From contig NZ_FRAC01000015.1 in the NCBI RefSeq assembly GCF_900142215.1, positions 62,001 to 126,000 of the forward strand: a stretch of DNA of 64,000 nucleotides. The letters run 5' to 3'. Positions 1-8,203 of this stretch are shown here, one piece after another. The first letter of the stretch is position 1, and each line of letters starts with the position of its first letter. The DNA is from Anaerocolumna jejuensis DSM 15929 (GTDB lineage Bacteria; Bacillota; Clostridia; Lachnospirales; Lachnospiraceae). Under the pieces are notes generated by a model. The model was not told where the DNA came from. It saw only the letters and a program-made list of their open reading frames with translations, and did not search any database. The position numbers and the translations under genes were made by a program.

Positions 1-427
1 ATTCCAGCAAGACAGCAGACTGAATACCGGACAGCCATTTTTCCAGAATAAGAGGCAGTGCCCCTCCGTCCGGCTTCGTCCTTGTTGCCATATTTTTAAC
101 CAGTTCCCTGTAGGTGGCAAGCCCCTGCCCTTTATTCCCGACTAATCTGCGTTCCGGCGATAAATCCGCATCCAGTACAACAAAATTCTTCTCCATCGTA
201 TAGTTACGGATTGTCTGCAGAAGAAAACTCTTCCCGCTTCCATACTTTCCGACAATAAAGCGGAAGGAAGCACCTCCGCTAATCACCATATCCACATCCG
301 AAAGAAGAGCTTCTATCTCATCCTTTCTTCCCACGGCAATATATTCAAGCCCTATTCTTGGCACAACCCCTCCCCGCAGGGAATTCATAACAGAATTTGC
401 AATTCTCTTAGGTATTTTATTTGTCAT
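1..427 (-). CDS. P-loop ATPase, BrxC/BrxD-like (DUF2791), partial
   Basis: This is the N-terminal 142 codons of an ATPase whose C-terminus lies beyond the left edge. Translating the minus strand from ATG at 427 gives a Walker A motif (GKYGSGKSF) near residue 53, preceded by a GRKDEIE segment and followed by a beta strand ending VVLDADLSPERR. That layout matches the DUF2791 (BREX-type ATP-binding) family as I know it. The start codon lies inside the end of the upstream TerB-domain gene (11-nt overlap), so the two are almost certainly co-translated. In related genomes this ATPase sits with a TerB_N/TerB_C protein and a DEAD/DEAH helicase; the helicase would be off-window. The protein probably acts in the cytoplasm as a DNA-associated stress or defence ATPase, but that role is inferred from family and context only. 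Confidence 0.75.
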   Translation of the reverse strand, partial: MTNKIPKRIANSVMNSLRGGVVPRIGLEYIAVGRKDEIEALLSDVDMVISGGASFRFIVGKYGSGKSFLLQTIRNYTMEKNFVVLDADLSPERRLVGNKGQGLATYRELVKNMATRTKPDGGALPLILEKWLSGIQSAVLLE

Positions 428-2396
428 CTTCTAACTCCTTTAGCATATTCCTTACAGCACTCTGATAATCCTCGTAAATATCTGGATATAAGTCTGCCAT
501 ATCTAACAGATTATCCCCAATGACCTCCAAAGCAGCTTCATTGATTTCCTCATAGAGGACTTCCACAAGCTTATTTTCTTTTTTTGACAGCTCTGTAAGC
601 TCCCTGGCTGCAGCGTTGCCGGAAGTTTGAAGAAGAAGGTTTAATATCTCAAAATGAACCGGCTTTAGCAGCCCTGCAAGCTCTGCCCACTGATCCGCTA
701 TACCGGGCTCCTGCTCCTCTGAAGCAGGAAGCGGCCGGCCTTCCTTCGCAGAGACCATCTTCTCCTCAACGGAATAGGATAACTCTGGCTTTCTCTCAGA
801 AAGGACTTTTTCGGTACTTTTTTCCTGCTCACTTATCAAAGCAACAGGGAGGGATACCTGAGGGTTTCCCCTGCCAGCCTCTTCACAATTACCTACGGAC
901 AGCTTGTCCTGAATTTCAAGGCTTTCTTCTCTAATTCGATTCAGCTGATTTGTATCGATGGAAAGAACTACTTCTTTAGGAGAAACTTGTTCCCTTCCAG
1001 TCATAAAGGCTGGGGGTTCCTTAGAAAGAAACAACAAAACGCTATTCTTAATAATCTCATCCAGTTTTTCACTGGATAAAAGCTTGTACAAAGTCTTCGT
1101 AATCTTTTCATGGCTAATATCATGAATAAAACGATGCTTATCCGTCGTAAGCTTATATTTATAATCCGTGAGCTCCCGGAGCTGCTTTTCCATGCTTTTC
1201 ATAATATAACCAAGGAAAAGTTTTGCAAAGGGATTATTTACTTCCTCCTTGCGGTATTTCCATTCCATTCGGTTATAAAAATAATACTCATCATTCTGAA
1301 GATATACGAATTTTTCATATTTCGGAGGGAACTCCTCATAAAAGCTTACGGAAAAAGGAATCCAGCTCCTGTCCTTTAATTTCTGATAAATTATACTGTG
1401 AACATCCTTTCCGGCTGCCTTGAAATAATTGTCCAGCTCCCCTAAAAGTTCCTCAAAGCATAGGGCAATTCCCTCTTCCCTTTCTTTCGTATAATATTTA
1501 CTTTTACTGATTTTGTAGGAGGATATGCCATCATAAGCAAGAAATTTCCACCCAGTCCCTGTTTTATCAATAAAATACTCCTCGAACTGTCCGGGCTCCC
1601 GGTAAGGTGCAACAGCTTCCTTAAAGCTTTCCCTGAAATTATTGCAGACATAGTATGCCTTAATGTAAGCAATAAACAGGCTGTCATTTGCGGTAAATCC
1701 CTGTGCTCTCATACTGTTCCACAAAAAGAAAAGCTTCTGCAGCCCCTCATACCGGTCCTTGATTCCTATATTATTGACAATCTCCGATAGATAAAGTATG
1801 AAATACGAATTATCCGCATTCTGATAAACCCCTCTGCGTATTCCTGTCCGCCAGGTAATATAGGTTCGCAGCTGCCTGTTGTCCATCTCCCCATAAAAGG
1901 GTTTTGTACTTCTATAATCTGCCTTCCACTCATAAGCTTCCTCTAAATCCGCTAACAACTTTCCCTGTTTTACAAAAAGAGAAGCACGCTGCTTAAGGTA
2001 ATTTTTTTCATAGCTTTTTCCATAGTATCCGTTGCCATATAAGCTTCTGTAAGTATTATCATAATAATAAACTTCGTATTCTCTGGATAACCTGCGCATT
2101 TTCTCAAATATGACATTCAGTTCCTTATTGGGCTTGTCTGGTTTTGAGCTCGTATATGCTTTCTTTTTCTCCTTAGCCTTTGAAGCAGTTCTGGGAAGAA
2201 TATTTTCCGATTGCATCTTTTTATCCGGCTTTTCTTCCAGTACAGTTTCCCAGAATACTTTATTTATAAAATCATCCACAATCTGGTTCATTTCCTTCTT
2301 AGCCAGCGTATCCTTAAGCGGCTTATCTTTTCCGTCCACGCCCTTTTGAATCATTCCACTCATAATTGCTTTCACAAAAGCTTTCATTCCATCCAT
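417..2396 (-). CDS. TerB N-terminal/TerB-C domain protein
   Basis: A 659-residue cytoplasmic protein. Residues ~160-215 carry the TerB_N signature (KPFYGEMDNRQLRTYITWR, then SYFILYLSEIVNNIG). The last ~90 residues fit TerB_C (EEINEAALEVIGDNLLDMA, then IYEDY). A low-complexity, Glu/Lys/Pro-rich linker (~500-570) joins them. The ATG at 2396 has an AGAGAGG ribosome site about 7 nt upstream. The stop overlaps the downstream ATPase start by 11 nt. TerB-family modules are linked to tellurite resistance and phage or envelope stress in the published Ter-system analyses. No enzymatic motif is visible, so this is likely a scaffold or sensor partner of the ATPase. Family assignment is firm; function is inference. 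Confidence 0.8.
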   Translation of the reverse strand: MDGMKAFVKAIMSGMIQKGVDGKDKPLKDTLAKKEMNQIVDDFINKVFWETVLEEKPDKKMQSENILPRTASKAKEKKKAYTSSKPDKPNKELNVIFEKMRRLSREYEVYYYDNTYRSLYGNGYYGKSYEKNYLKQRASLFVKQGKLLADLEEAYEWKADYRSTKPFYGEMDNRQLRTYITWRTGIRRGVYQNADNSYFILYLSEIVNNIGIKDRYEGLQKLFFLWNSMRAQGFTANDSLFIAYIKAYYVCNNFRESFKEAVAPYREPGQFEEYFIDKTGTGWKFLAYDGISSYKISKSKYYTKEREEGIALCFEELLGELDNYFKAAGKDVHSIIYQKLKDRSWIPFSVSFYEEFPPKYEKFVYLQNDEYYFYNRMEWKYRKEEVNNPFAKLFLGYIMKSMEKQLRELTDYKYKLTTDKHRFIHDISHEKITKTLYKLLSSEKLDEIIKNSVLLFLSKEPPAFMTGREQVSPKEVVLSIDTNQLNRIREESLEIQDKLSVGNCEEAGRGNPQVSLPVALISEQEKSTEKVLSERKPELSYSVEEKMVSAKEGRPLPASEEQEPGIADQWAELAGLLKPVHFEILNLLLQTSGNAAARELTELSKKENKLVEVLYEEINEAALEVIGDNLLDMADLYPDIYEDYQSAVRNMLKELEDDK

Positions 2397-2494
2397 ACAA
2401 GGCCTCTCTCTTAGCTGGTATTGCGATAGTTTCTTTCAGTTTATACCATATGAAGTTTATAGGCAAGAGATTATGAAAATATTACTATTGAAAT

Positions 2495-2612
2495 CATAGT
2501 CTGAAATAGCAGGAATTATTCACGTCCGATAACGAATCATTCCTAAATAAAAGACAGAAAAAGACTGCACCTTCTGAACATATTGAAAAATGCTCCTAGT
2601 GAGTATCCTCTA
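2495..2612 (-). repeat. Dispersed repeat, copy A (partial)
   Basis: This segment matches 3493-3609 with scattered substitutions. Shared blocks include CACGTCCGATAACGAATC, then AGACAGAAAAAGACTGCACC, then CTGAACA and TTGAAAAA. Copy A lacks the opposite arm (GTGCAGTC side) that completes the hairpin in copy B, so it is a truncated copy. Both copies have the same orientation and flank the GRAM/PH-like gene. Confidence 0.75.
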
Positions 2613-2617
2613 AGAAA

Positions 2618-2673
2618 GAATTTTACATACAGAAATCTTCATTGAGAATTTTACATGCTGAAATCTTCATTGA
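2618..2673. repeat. 28-bp tandem duplication
   Basis: Two adjacent 28-bp units beginning GAATTTTACAT and ending TCTTCATTGA (2618-2645 and 2646-2673) differ at about three positions. No coding role is visible. The duplication directly follows repeat copy A and may mark its decay or a slipped-strand event. Confidence 0.8.
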
Positions 2674-2875
2674 AAATTTTTAAGGCAAAGAGAAAAATCT
2701 GGTTGAAAATCATATTAACTTCCATATCACTAAATGACTGTTGTTTCCTGTATTCACACCATTTATTTGACTATGAGGGTTACCGCCTGCGGGCGGCACA
2801 CCCCATACTCATTGTTCTTGCCAAAGTGCAGCCGGATTGGCCTTTCTTTCGGTTGCTGCTTTCCTTTACCGGGTT

Positions 2876-3259
2876 TTAACCGAGAGAAATGCCCGCCTTG
2901 TCCGCCAGAAAATCCATCCATTTTCCTCTTTTGGTCATGGAAAATTTATCTGTTATTTGATTTTCGGTCTTCGGTTCCTCATAGGTAAGAGAAATACCCA
3001 TAGGAAAAATACCCTGGGTGCATTTTTCAATTTTATGGATGCTTTTATAGGGAATCACAATATCATTATCCAAAAGACCTGTCGGATAGACAACCCGTGT
3101 CTCTGTAAAATAAATCCAGCCCTGCTTCCACTGTCCCATTATTCCAATCAATCTTTGCCTATAGTTCGCTTGAAGGCACTCTATAATTGTATCTTCCTGC
3201 TCCATCAACCCGGCTTTCACAAGATTGTTTTTCAGTTTTTCTTTTTTCTTATCATTCAT
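2876..3259 (-). CDS. Small GRAM/bacterial PH-like domain protein
   Basis: A 127-residue soluble protein. A basic helical start (MNDKKKEKLKNNLVKAG) is followed by strands typical of a GRAM/bPH fold: GWIYFTETRVVYPTG, then IVIPYKSIHKIEK. It ends with a stretch resembling the closing helix (KWMDFLADKAG). I chose ATG 3259 because AAGGA lies 10 nt upstream. The reading frame stays open to 3409, but that start has no ribosome site and the extra 50 residues are low-complexity and basic. The gene stands alone between two copies of a dispersed repeat, which may have moved or duplicated with it. GRAM/PH modules often bind lipids or anchor partners at membranes; substrate unknown. The fold call is by eye. 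Confidence 0.6.
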   Translation of the reverse strand: MNDKKKEKLKNNLVKAGLMEQEDTIIECLQANYRQRLIGIMGQWKQGWIYFTETRVVYPTGLLDNDIVIPYKSIHKIEKCTQGIFPMGISLTYEEPKTENQITDKFSMTKRGKWMDFLADKAGISLG

Positions 3260-3492
3260 AGCTCTTTTATCCTTCCGTTTATAGTTTGAATTTTCTTTTG
3301 TTACTTTCTTGTGAGAAAGTGCTTTTGCATGCTCCCGCCAGGATAGTATGGGAGCTGCCGCCGTACTTAACAGCATTTTATTCGTGATAAATGCCGCCTT
3401 ATCCACCATTTATTTATTCGGTTATATTTGTAAAATGCATTATAGTAAATTATTACCACTTTCTTATCTTATATAATACGGCAAAATCGACC

Positions 3493-3646
3493 CATAGCCT
3501 GGAATAGCAGAAGCCATTCACGTCCGATAACGAATCGTTTCTGAATGAAAGACAGAAAAAGACTGCACCTACTGAACAAATTGAAAAAGTATTCCTTGTG
3601 AATATCCTTTATTCACATTCTTTCTCAATTGTCAGAAAGTGCAGTC
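3493..3646 (-). repeat. Dispersed hairpin repeat, copy B (complete)
   Basis: The full-length copy of the repeat also seen at 2495-2612. It ends in an 86-nt imperfect inverted repeat (3561-3646) whose outer arms are GACTGCAC and GTGCAGTC. The inner arms share CAA-TTGA and GTGAATA blocks. The compact size, long hairpin and two degenerate copies suggest a MITE-like or REP-like element. It appears to have been co-opted as a transcription terminator. Confidence 0.7.
3551..3646 (-). terminator. Long hairpin terminator after beta-helix gene
   Basis: Read on the minus strand, the long stem closes with GTGCAGTC and runs straight into TTTTTCTGTC, a U-tract. It lies about 57 bp past the stop of the beta-helix gene, so it fits an intrinsic terminator provided by repeat copy B. 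Confidence 0.6.
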
Positions 3647-3702
3647 CTAACGAAGCGAACGCTTTATAAAATATTTATCTAATGAAACACCTTTAGGTTC
3701 CG

Positions 3703-6432
3703 TTATTGGAGCATATCAATCAAATCACTGACTTTATCTATTAAGTCATTGTAATTATCCGATTTATCCTTTGTTTTTATCAGGTTATCAAGGGATTCCA
3801 ATATCTTCTCTGCCTTGCTGATCTCCTCCCCACCTGCAGCCTTGCTCTCAGCCTCCGACCAAATAGCCTTACAGATATCAAGGCTCTCTGCAATGATATA
3901 ATTAAATTGCTCCCTGCTGATTATCTTAGGCTCCATAAGCCTGGCTTTTGCCATAAATAATTTCATATCCAGCAATGCCAATTTATACTGACCCTTTTCC
4001 AGGCGCTCCATAGCATTGTTAAGATTACTTATTAACGGATTTTTCAAACCCTCTTTGATATCCAGGTTATATACATAGTCCCTCAAATTATCCGTCAATG
4101 CTTTCGCCGGCAATCCCCGTGGTCCGAAATCACCCATACTGAGGTTCTTGAAAAACGGCATTTGACTAAACAGCTCAAGACCAGCCTTGAGCTCATAGTT
4201 ACCGCTTCCGTATCCTATAAATCCGGGGTCTGTGGTCATGGCAATATTATTGCTGCCAAGCATAAGCTCTTTGGCACCTCTGGCACCGCTGGAAAGGGTG
4301 GTACCATTTGTCAGGCTAAGAGGGAATTTTAAATTGACCGTCAGGTTCTCATCAAATACATTGGTTGCCACGGCTGCATAAAATTCCTGGTCAAAGGTCA
4401 GAAGTTCCGGATACTTTGCAGCATAAACAGGCTTTGCGGCATAGGTTTTCACAAGCTCCAGTCTTCTGCTGGTCTCTGCATCTGCCGTGTTCCAGGTCAT
4501 GGCGGGTTTATAATTGTCAAATCCCCAATAGGTGGCAGAACAGTCCAGGAACAAATTTCCCTTTACCATATTACGTGTACCCTGGGCCCTGACAGCCACA
4601 ACATTATTCGCTTTGTCAGACCCGATATTGGCAAAGATATTATTGTAAAGCTGCAATGCATGACCGTTATTATCCGTTCTAATGCCGCATACGTTAAACT
4701 GCTTGGTATATTCTCCTACGGGGTAGATACCAAGATTGTAAATATAGTTATTCCGGAATATGGTACCCCTCTGCTGAGGGCTGATTTCATTACGCGTATA
4801 GATGGCATCCATATCCAGACATTCTTTCACCGCATCATGGATTTTATTATATTCAAAGATATGGTCATTTCCGCCAAAGTTTAAAATACAATGGGGCCCG
4901 TCATATACATCGTTATATGCAACCCTGCACCCAACCCCCTGCAAAGCAATTGCGGGATTATAAGCCCGGTGCTGGTAGCCGATTCTATGTATTGAATTAC
5001 TGATAATTGTATTTTCACTTGAAGTAAGAGTCTCATAATCTCCCCCAGACATAAATACACCTGTCCCGCCGATATTCTTAATCTCATTATTTTCAATTTT
5101 TATCTTTGTCCCCCGGAAAATCAGTCCCCCTTGTCCAAAATTGCGTATCTGGCAATCTCGGAACTCTATTCCTTCCACACCCTGTCCGTCATCCAGAAAT
5201 CCATCCCAGATATGGCCCGGAAACACCTGGGCTTCCGGATAGTTGGAGGGAGCAGCAAGTCTTAGGAAATGCTTTGAGGCAGGGTCAAAGGTTATCGGAT
5301 TCGTGACATTATTTTTAATCAGAAACTCACCATAAGTCATCATTTTGTAATCCTTGGTGGTTCCCAAGGCCGCATAGCCTCTTCCGCCCTCAATGGTCAT
5401 ATTGGTCACAGCAATGTTTTTGGCACCGTTAAAATAGAATATGGGTTTTCCAATGGTGGACAGTTCCATAGTATATCTTTTTGCATTAAAATCTTTAGGA
5501 GGAAGATAGTAAAGCTTTCCAGCTTCCCTGTCAATGTAATACTCTCCTGCCTGATCCATCTCTTCCAGAAGATTCTCCGCAAAGTACCAGCCATTGGTGT
5601 AATAGGTCTTAATCTTACCTTCCTTTAGCTTGATTTTTTTCTCTGCCGTATCTATGGAATCAATTGGATAGTAGTTATTTTCATAATTAATGGATAATGT
5701 ACCGCAAATCCATACATCCTTTGCCTTTGCCCAGTAGTTAGGCCTATCATTATCATATTTGAATGCCAGTTCCTCAGGCAAAAGGTTTTTATTATTTACA
5801 GGAATGGTGCCCGTATTGGGATAGCGTGCAAGTGTCTGATTTTCTCCGTTCACAATCAGCTCGGATGCCATATACTGTCCCTTATTAAAATAATGATATC
5901 CCCTTGTATTCAATACACCATACTCAGTAATGCCATGGGCTCTCAGGTCTGCGACCATAACTTTACCCGCAGCGTCCTGATCAATAATCCGTGCTTTTTC
6001 CTCATCATTTACAGGCTGAAACCAGCTTTGTTCAATAGGCTTACCTCCTGACAGCCTTACATTTTCCCCAGGATAAGCCGTATAGGTAATCTTTCCGTCC
6101 TCATAGCCCGAATCCTCCGGTCCAAATTCCAATGAATTGTAGACATAATAGGTACCTTCCCGAAGATACACCCTGGCACCGCCTTTTGGCAGTTTGCCTT
6201 TGGCAATTAAGGTTCTTACTGCTTCTTTTGCTTTTTGGATTGTTTGGAATGGTGTTTTTTTACTGCCATCATTGGCGTCATTGCCTTTGTTGTCAACATA
6301 AAAGGCAGCAAATGCAGTTGACGTTGATGTTGATAATTGAGCGGTATTGGTTGACGCATAGCTTGTCAGGCTCATTGACACGACAAAAAGTGCCGTTAGC
6401 AGGATACAAAGAATTTTTTTAACCCTTTTCAT
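3703..6432 (-). CDS. Secreted right-handed parallel beta-helix protein
   Basis: A 909-residue exported protein. A signal peptide is clear (MKRVKKILCILLTALFVVS ending at SYA). Residues ~43-90 carry the usual entry to a polysaccharide-lyase/GH141-like beta-helix (FYVDNKGNDANDG, then PFQTIQKAKEAV, then YLREGTYYV). The middle (~330-620) has repeated rungs rich in Asn and Gly (IKIENNEIKNIGGTGVF, IFEYNKIHDAV, IFRNNYIYNLG). The last ~130 residues are helical and Lys/Glu-rich, like a FIVAR-type stalk. ATG 6432 has a GGAGGG site 6 nt upstream. It likely binds or cleaves a surface or plant polysaccharide outside the cell. No catalytic triad can be assigned by eye, so enzyme class is open (lyase, glycosidase or epimerase). 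Confidence 0.75.
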   Translation of the reverse strand: MKRVKKILCILLTALFVVSMSLTSYASTNTAQLSTSTSTAFAAFYVDNKGNDANDGSKKTPFQTIQKAKEAVRTLIAKGKLPKGGARVYLREGTYYVYNSLEFGPEDSGYEDGKITYTAYPGENVRLSGGKPIEQSWFQPVNDEEKARIIDQDAAGKVMVADLRAHGITEYGVLNTRGYHYFNKGQYMASELIVNGENQTLARYPNTGTIPVNNKNLLPEELAFKYDNDRPNYWAKAKDVWICGTLSINYENNYYPIDSIDTAEKKIKLKEGKIKTYYTNGWYFAENLLEEMDQAGEYYIDREAGKLYYLPPKDFNAKRYTMELSTIGKPIFYFNGAKNIAVTNMTIEGGRGYAALGTTKDYKMMTYGEFLIKNNVTNPITFDPASKHFLRLAAPSNYPEAQVFPGHIWDGFLDDGQGVEGIEFRDCQIRNFGQGGLIFRGTKIKIENNEIKNIGGTGVFMSGGDYETLTSSENTIISNSIHRIGYQHRAYNPAIALQGVGCRVAYNDVYDGPHCILNFGGNDHIFEYNKIHDAVKECLDMDAIYTRNEISPQQRGTIFRNNYIYNLGIYPVGEYTKQFNVCGIRTDNNGHALQLYNNIFANIGSDKANNVVAVRAQGTRNMVKGNLFLDCSATYWGFDNYKPAMTWNTADAETSRRLELVKTYAAKPVYAAKYPELLTFDQEFYAAVATNVFDENLTVNLKFPLSLTNGTTLSSGARGAKELMLGSNNIAMTTDPGFIGYGSGNYELKAGLELFSQMPFFKNLSMGDFGPRGLPAKALTDNLRDYVYNLDIKEGLKNPLISNLNNAMERLEKGQYKLALLDMKLFMAKARLMEPKIISREQFNYIIAESLDICKAIWSEAESKAAGGEEISKAEKILESLDNLIKTKDKSDNYNDLIDKVSDLIDMLQ

Positions 6433-7027
6433 AATTTCCCTCCTGAATTTTGATTTATTTAATAACGGTGGGTCCGTTATTAACGGTGGTTAGTATTTAA
6501 AACCTGTTTGTTCCTTTACAAAGTAATTTATACGGCTTACTGTTTTATTAATATATACAGAAAATCATTACATATTTTATAACTATCTGATTAAAATGGG
6601 ATGCACTTTTATAATAATTTCGTAAACCTAAAGAAAGTTTTATGATTTTAGAGTATGCTTTCTCATCTTATAAATTTTATTTATCAAAAGCGCTTAATGA
6701 TTACAATTATTCCTTCTGCATTTAAATTAAATTATAATATTTGTATAATTAAATCAAAATATTTTTAGTTGCTTTTATAATATTGCATATATTTTATCAA
6801 TATTTATGTATGTAATTATATTTATTTCACAAAGCATCAACAATATTAGATATTTAACATTATGGTAATATTTTAACCTGTTTTAAAAAACATTGAATTT
6901 TATAAACATTTAACCATAAACATATTATTCAAATGTCTAATCCCAATTTAGAACATAGGATGGAATATAGTAGCTAATTCGTTAGTCCAATCTTAAAAGA
7001 AGAAAGGCTAAATTCACCAAAATTGAA
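6433..7027. other. AT-rich divergent promoter region
   Basis: About 590 bp of very AT-rich DNA between the divergent beta-helix gene and manC operon. Apart from the AATAACGG inverted repeat near the beta-helix start and the manC promoter at the right end, I see no gene, RNA or strong hairpin. Confidence 0.6.
6461..6481. promoter_or_regulatory. Inverted repeat, possible operator for beta-helix gene
   Basis: A perfect 8-bp inverted repeat, AATAACGG-tgggt-CCGTTATT, lies about 30 bp upstream of the beta-helix start. The neighbouring AACGGTGG is present twice. The site falls in the likely 5' leader and could bind a regulator or form a small hairpin. Confidence 0.35.
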
Positions 7028-7044
7028 TTGCATTATCGTGCAAT
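7027..7044. promoter_or_regulatory. Palindromic operator-like site at manC promoter
   Basis: A perfect interrupted palindrome, ATTGCA-ttatcg-TGCAAT, covers the -35 hexamer of the manC promoter. Its placement would let a dimeric repressor block polymerase. The regulator is not identified. Confidence 0.45.
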
Positions 7045-7056
7045 GTCGGGTATTAT
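7028..7056 (+). promoter_or_regulatory. Sigma-A-type promoter of manC-gmd-rmd
   Basis: A -35 TTGCAT at 7028 and -10 TATTAT at 7051 are separated by 17 bp. Transcription should start near 7063, which rules out upstream in-frame starts and supports ATG 7107 for manC. Confidence 0.6.
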
Positions 7057-7106
7057 ATATATTAGATTCACATTTATACTTAAGAATTAAGGGAGAACAT
7101 AAGAAT

Positions 7107-8177
7107 ATGAAAATAACAGCTCTCATAATGGCTGGTGGCCGTGGCGAAAGATTTTGGCCTAAAAGTCGTAAAAACTTACCAAAACAATTTCTTTCACTTA
7201 CTGGTGATGGTAAAACAATGATTCAGCTGACAGTTGAAAGGATTTTGCCTCTTGTAAGTATCGAAGACATTTACATATCTACAAATAAAGATTATAAATC
7301 TCTTGTTTTAGAACAACTTCCAAGCATTCCAAAGGAGAATATACTTTGTGAACCGTGCAGCCGTAATACTGCTCCTTGTATCGGATTAGGTGCTATACAT
7401 ATTGCTAAAAAAAATGAAGATGCCATTATGATGGTACTTCCTTCTGACCACCTGATTAAATACAATAGTATGTTTTTAAATACCTTAAAGGATGCTATTG
7501 ATATTGCACAAAATAACAGTAACCTTGTTACTATAGGTATTACTCCTGATTATCCCGAAACAGGCTATGGCTACATTAAATTCAATCCAAGTATCTGTTC
7601 AGGAAGAGCCTTTGAAGTAGATCGTTTTGTTGAAAAGCCCAATCTCGAGACCGCTAAGGAATATCTGGCATCCGATGAATATTTATGGAACAGCGGTATG
7701 TTTGTTTGGAAAGTATCTTCTATTTTGCATAAAATAAAAGAATTTATGCCAACAACATATTCAGGTCTCCTTAACATACAATCCGCTATAGGAACACCCG
7801 AAGAAGACTTTGTCTTAGAAAAGGAATTCTGCGATTTACAGTCAATTTCAATAGACTATGGCATTATGGAGAAATCATCTAATATTTATACGCTTCCAGG
7901 AACATTTGGCTGGGATGATGTCGGTTCATGGCTAGCAGTGGAACGTATTAAAACCAGTAACGAATTAGGTAATGTGGTAGATGGGAATGTAATAACTATT
8001 GATTCAAAAAATTGTATTATAGAAGGAAGCAAAAAACTTATTGCTGCTGTTGGTATCGAAAATCTTATTGTAGTAGACACGGAAGATGCCACATTAATTT
8101 GCCAAAAAGACAGTGCAGGAGACATTAAAAAGATTCTTGAGAATCTTAAAATATGTAATAGGAATGAATATCTATAG
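7107..8177 (+). CDS. manC: Mannose-1-phosphate guanylyltransferase
   Basis: A 356-residue nucleotidyltransferase that makes GDP-mannose from mannose-1-phosphate and GTP. The N-terminus carries the pyrophosphorylase signature (MAGGRGERFWPKSRKNLPKQ). Further on are the substrate-loop motif VEKPNLETAKEYL, the WNSGMFVWK motif and the GWDDVGSW motif, all typical of the family. It is the short form, without the C-terminal phosphomannose isomerase half. ATG 7107 is chosen because GGGAG lies 11 nt upstream and the promoter lies inside any longer reading. First gene of an operon with gmd and rmd, so its product likely feeds GDP-D-rhamnose. Confidence 0.93.
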   Translation: MKITALIMAGGRGERFWPKSRKNLPKQFLSLTGDGKTMIQLTVERILPLVSIEDIYISTNKDYKSLVLEQLPSIPKENILCEPCSRNTAPCIGLGAIHIAKKNEDAIMMVLPSDHLIKYNSMFLNTLKDAIDIAQNNSNLVTIGITPDYPETGYGYIKFNPSICSGRAFEVDRFVEKPNLETAKEYLASDEYLWNSGMFVWKVSSILHKIKEFMPTTYSGLLNIQSAIGTPEEDFVLEKEFCDLQSISIDYGIMEKSSNIYTLPGTFGWDDVGSWLAVERIKTSNELGNVVDGNVITIDSKNCIIEGSKKLIAAVGIENLIVVDTEDATLICQKDSAGDIKKILENLKICNRNEYL

Positions 8178-8203
8178 AATAATAATAAAGGAGTTAACTA
8201 TCA

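Larger units (their letters stand above)
2397..2875. other. Intergenic region with repeat relics
   Basis: About 480 bp without a convincing gene. It holds the promoter side of the TerB operon, the partial copy A of the hairpin repeat and a 28-bp tandem duplication. A small GC-rich stem (CCGCC-tgcg-GGCGG near 2786-2799) lies downstream of the next gene's stop. ORFs across it on the plus strand lack ribosome sites and look spurious. Confidence 0.6.

Noticed and set aside
2837..3289. 150-aa plus-strand ORF
   Set aside because: Antisense shadow of the GRAM/PH-like gene with no ribosome site and transcribed-strand composition typical of a shadow.
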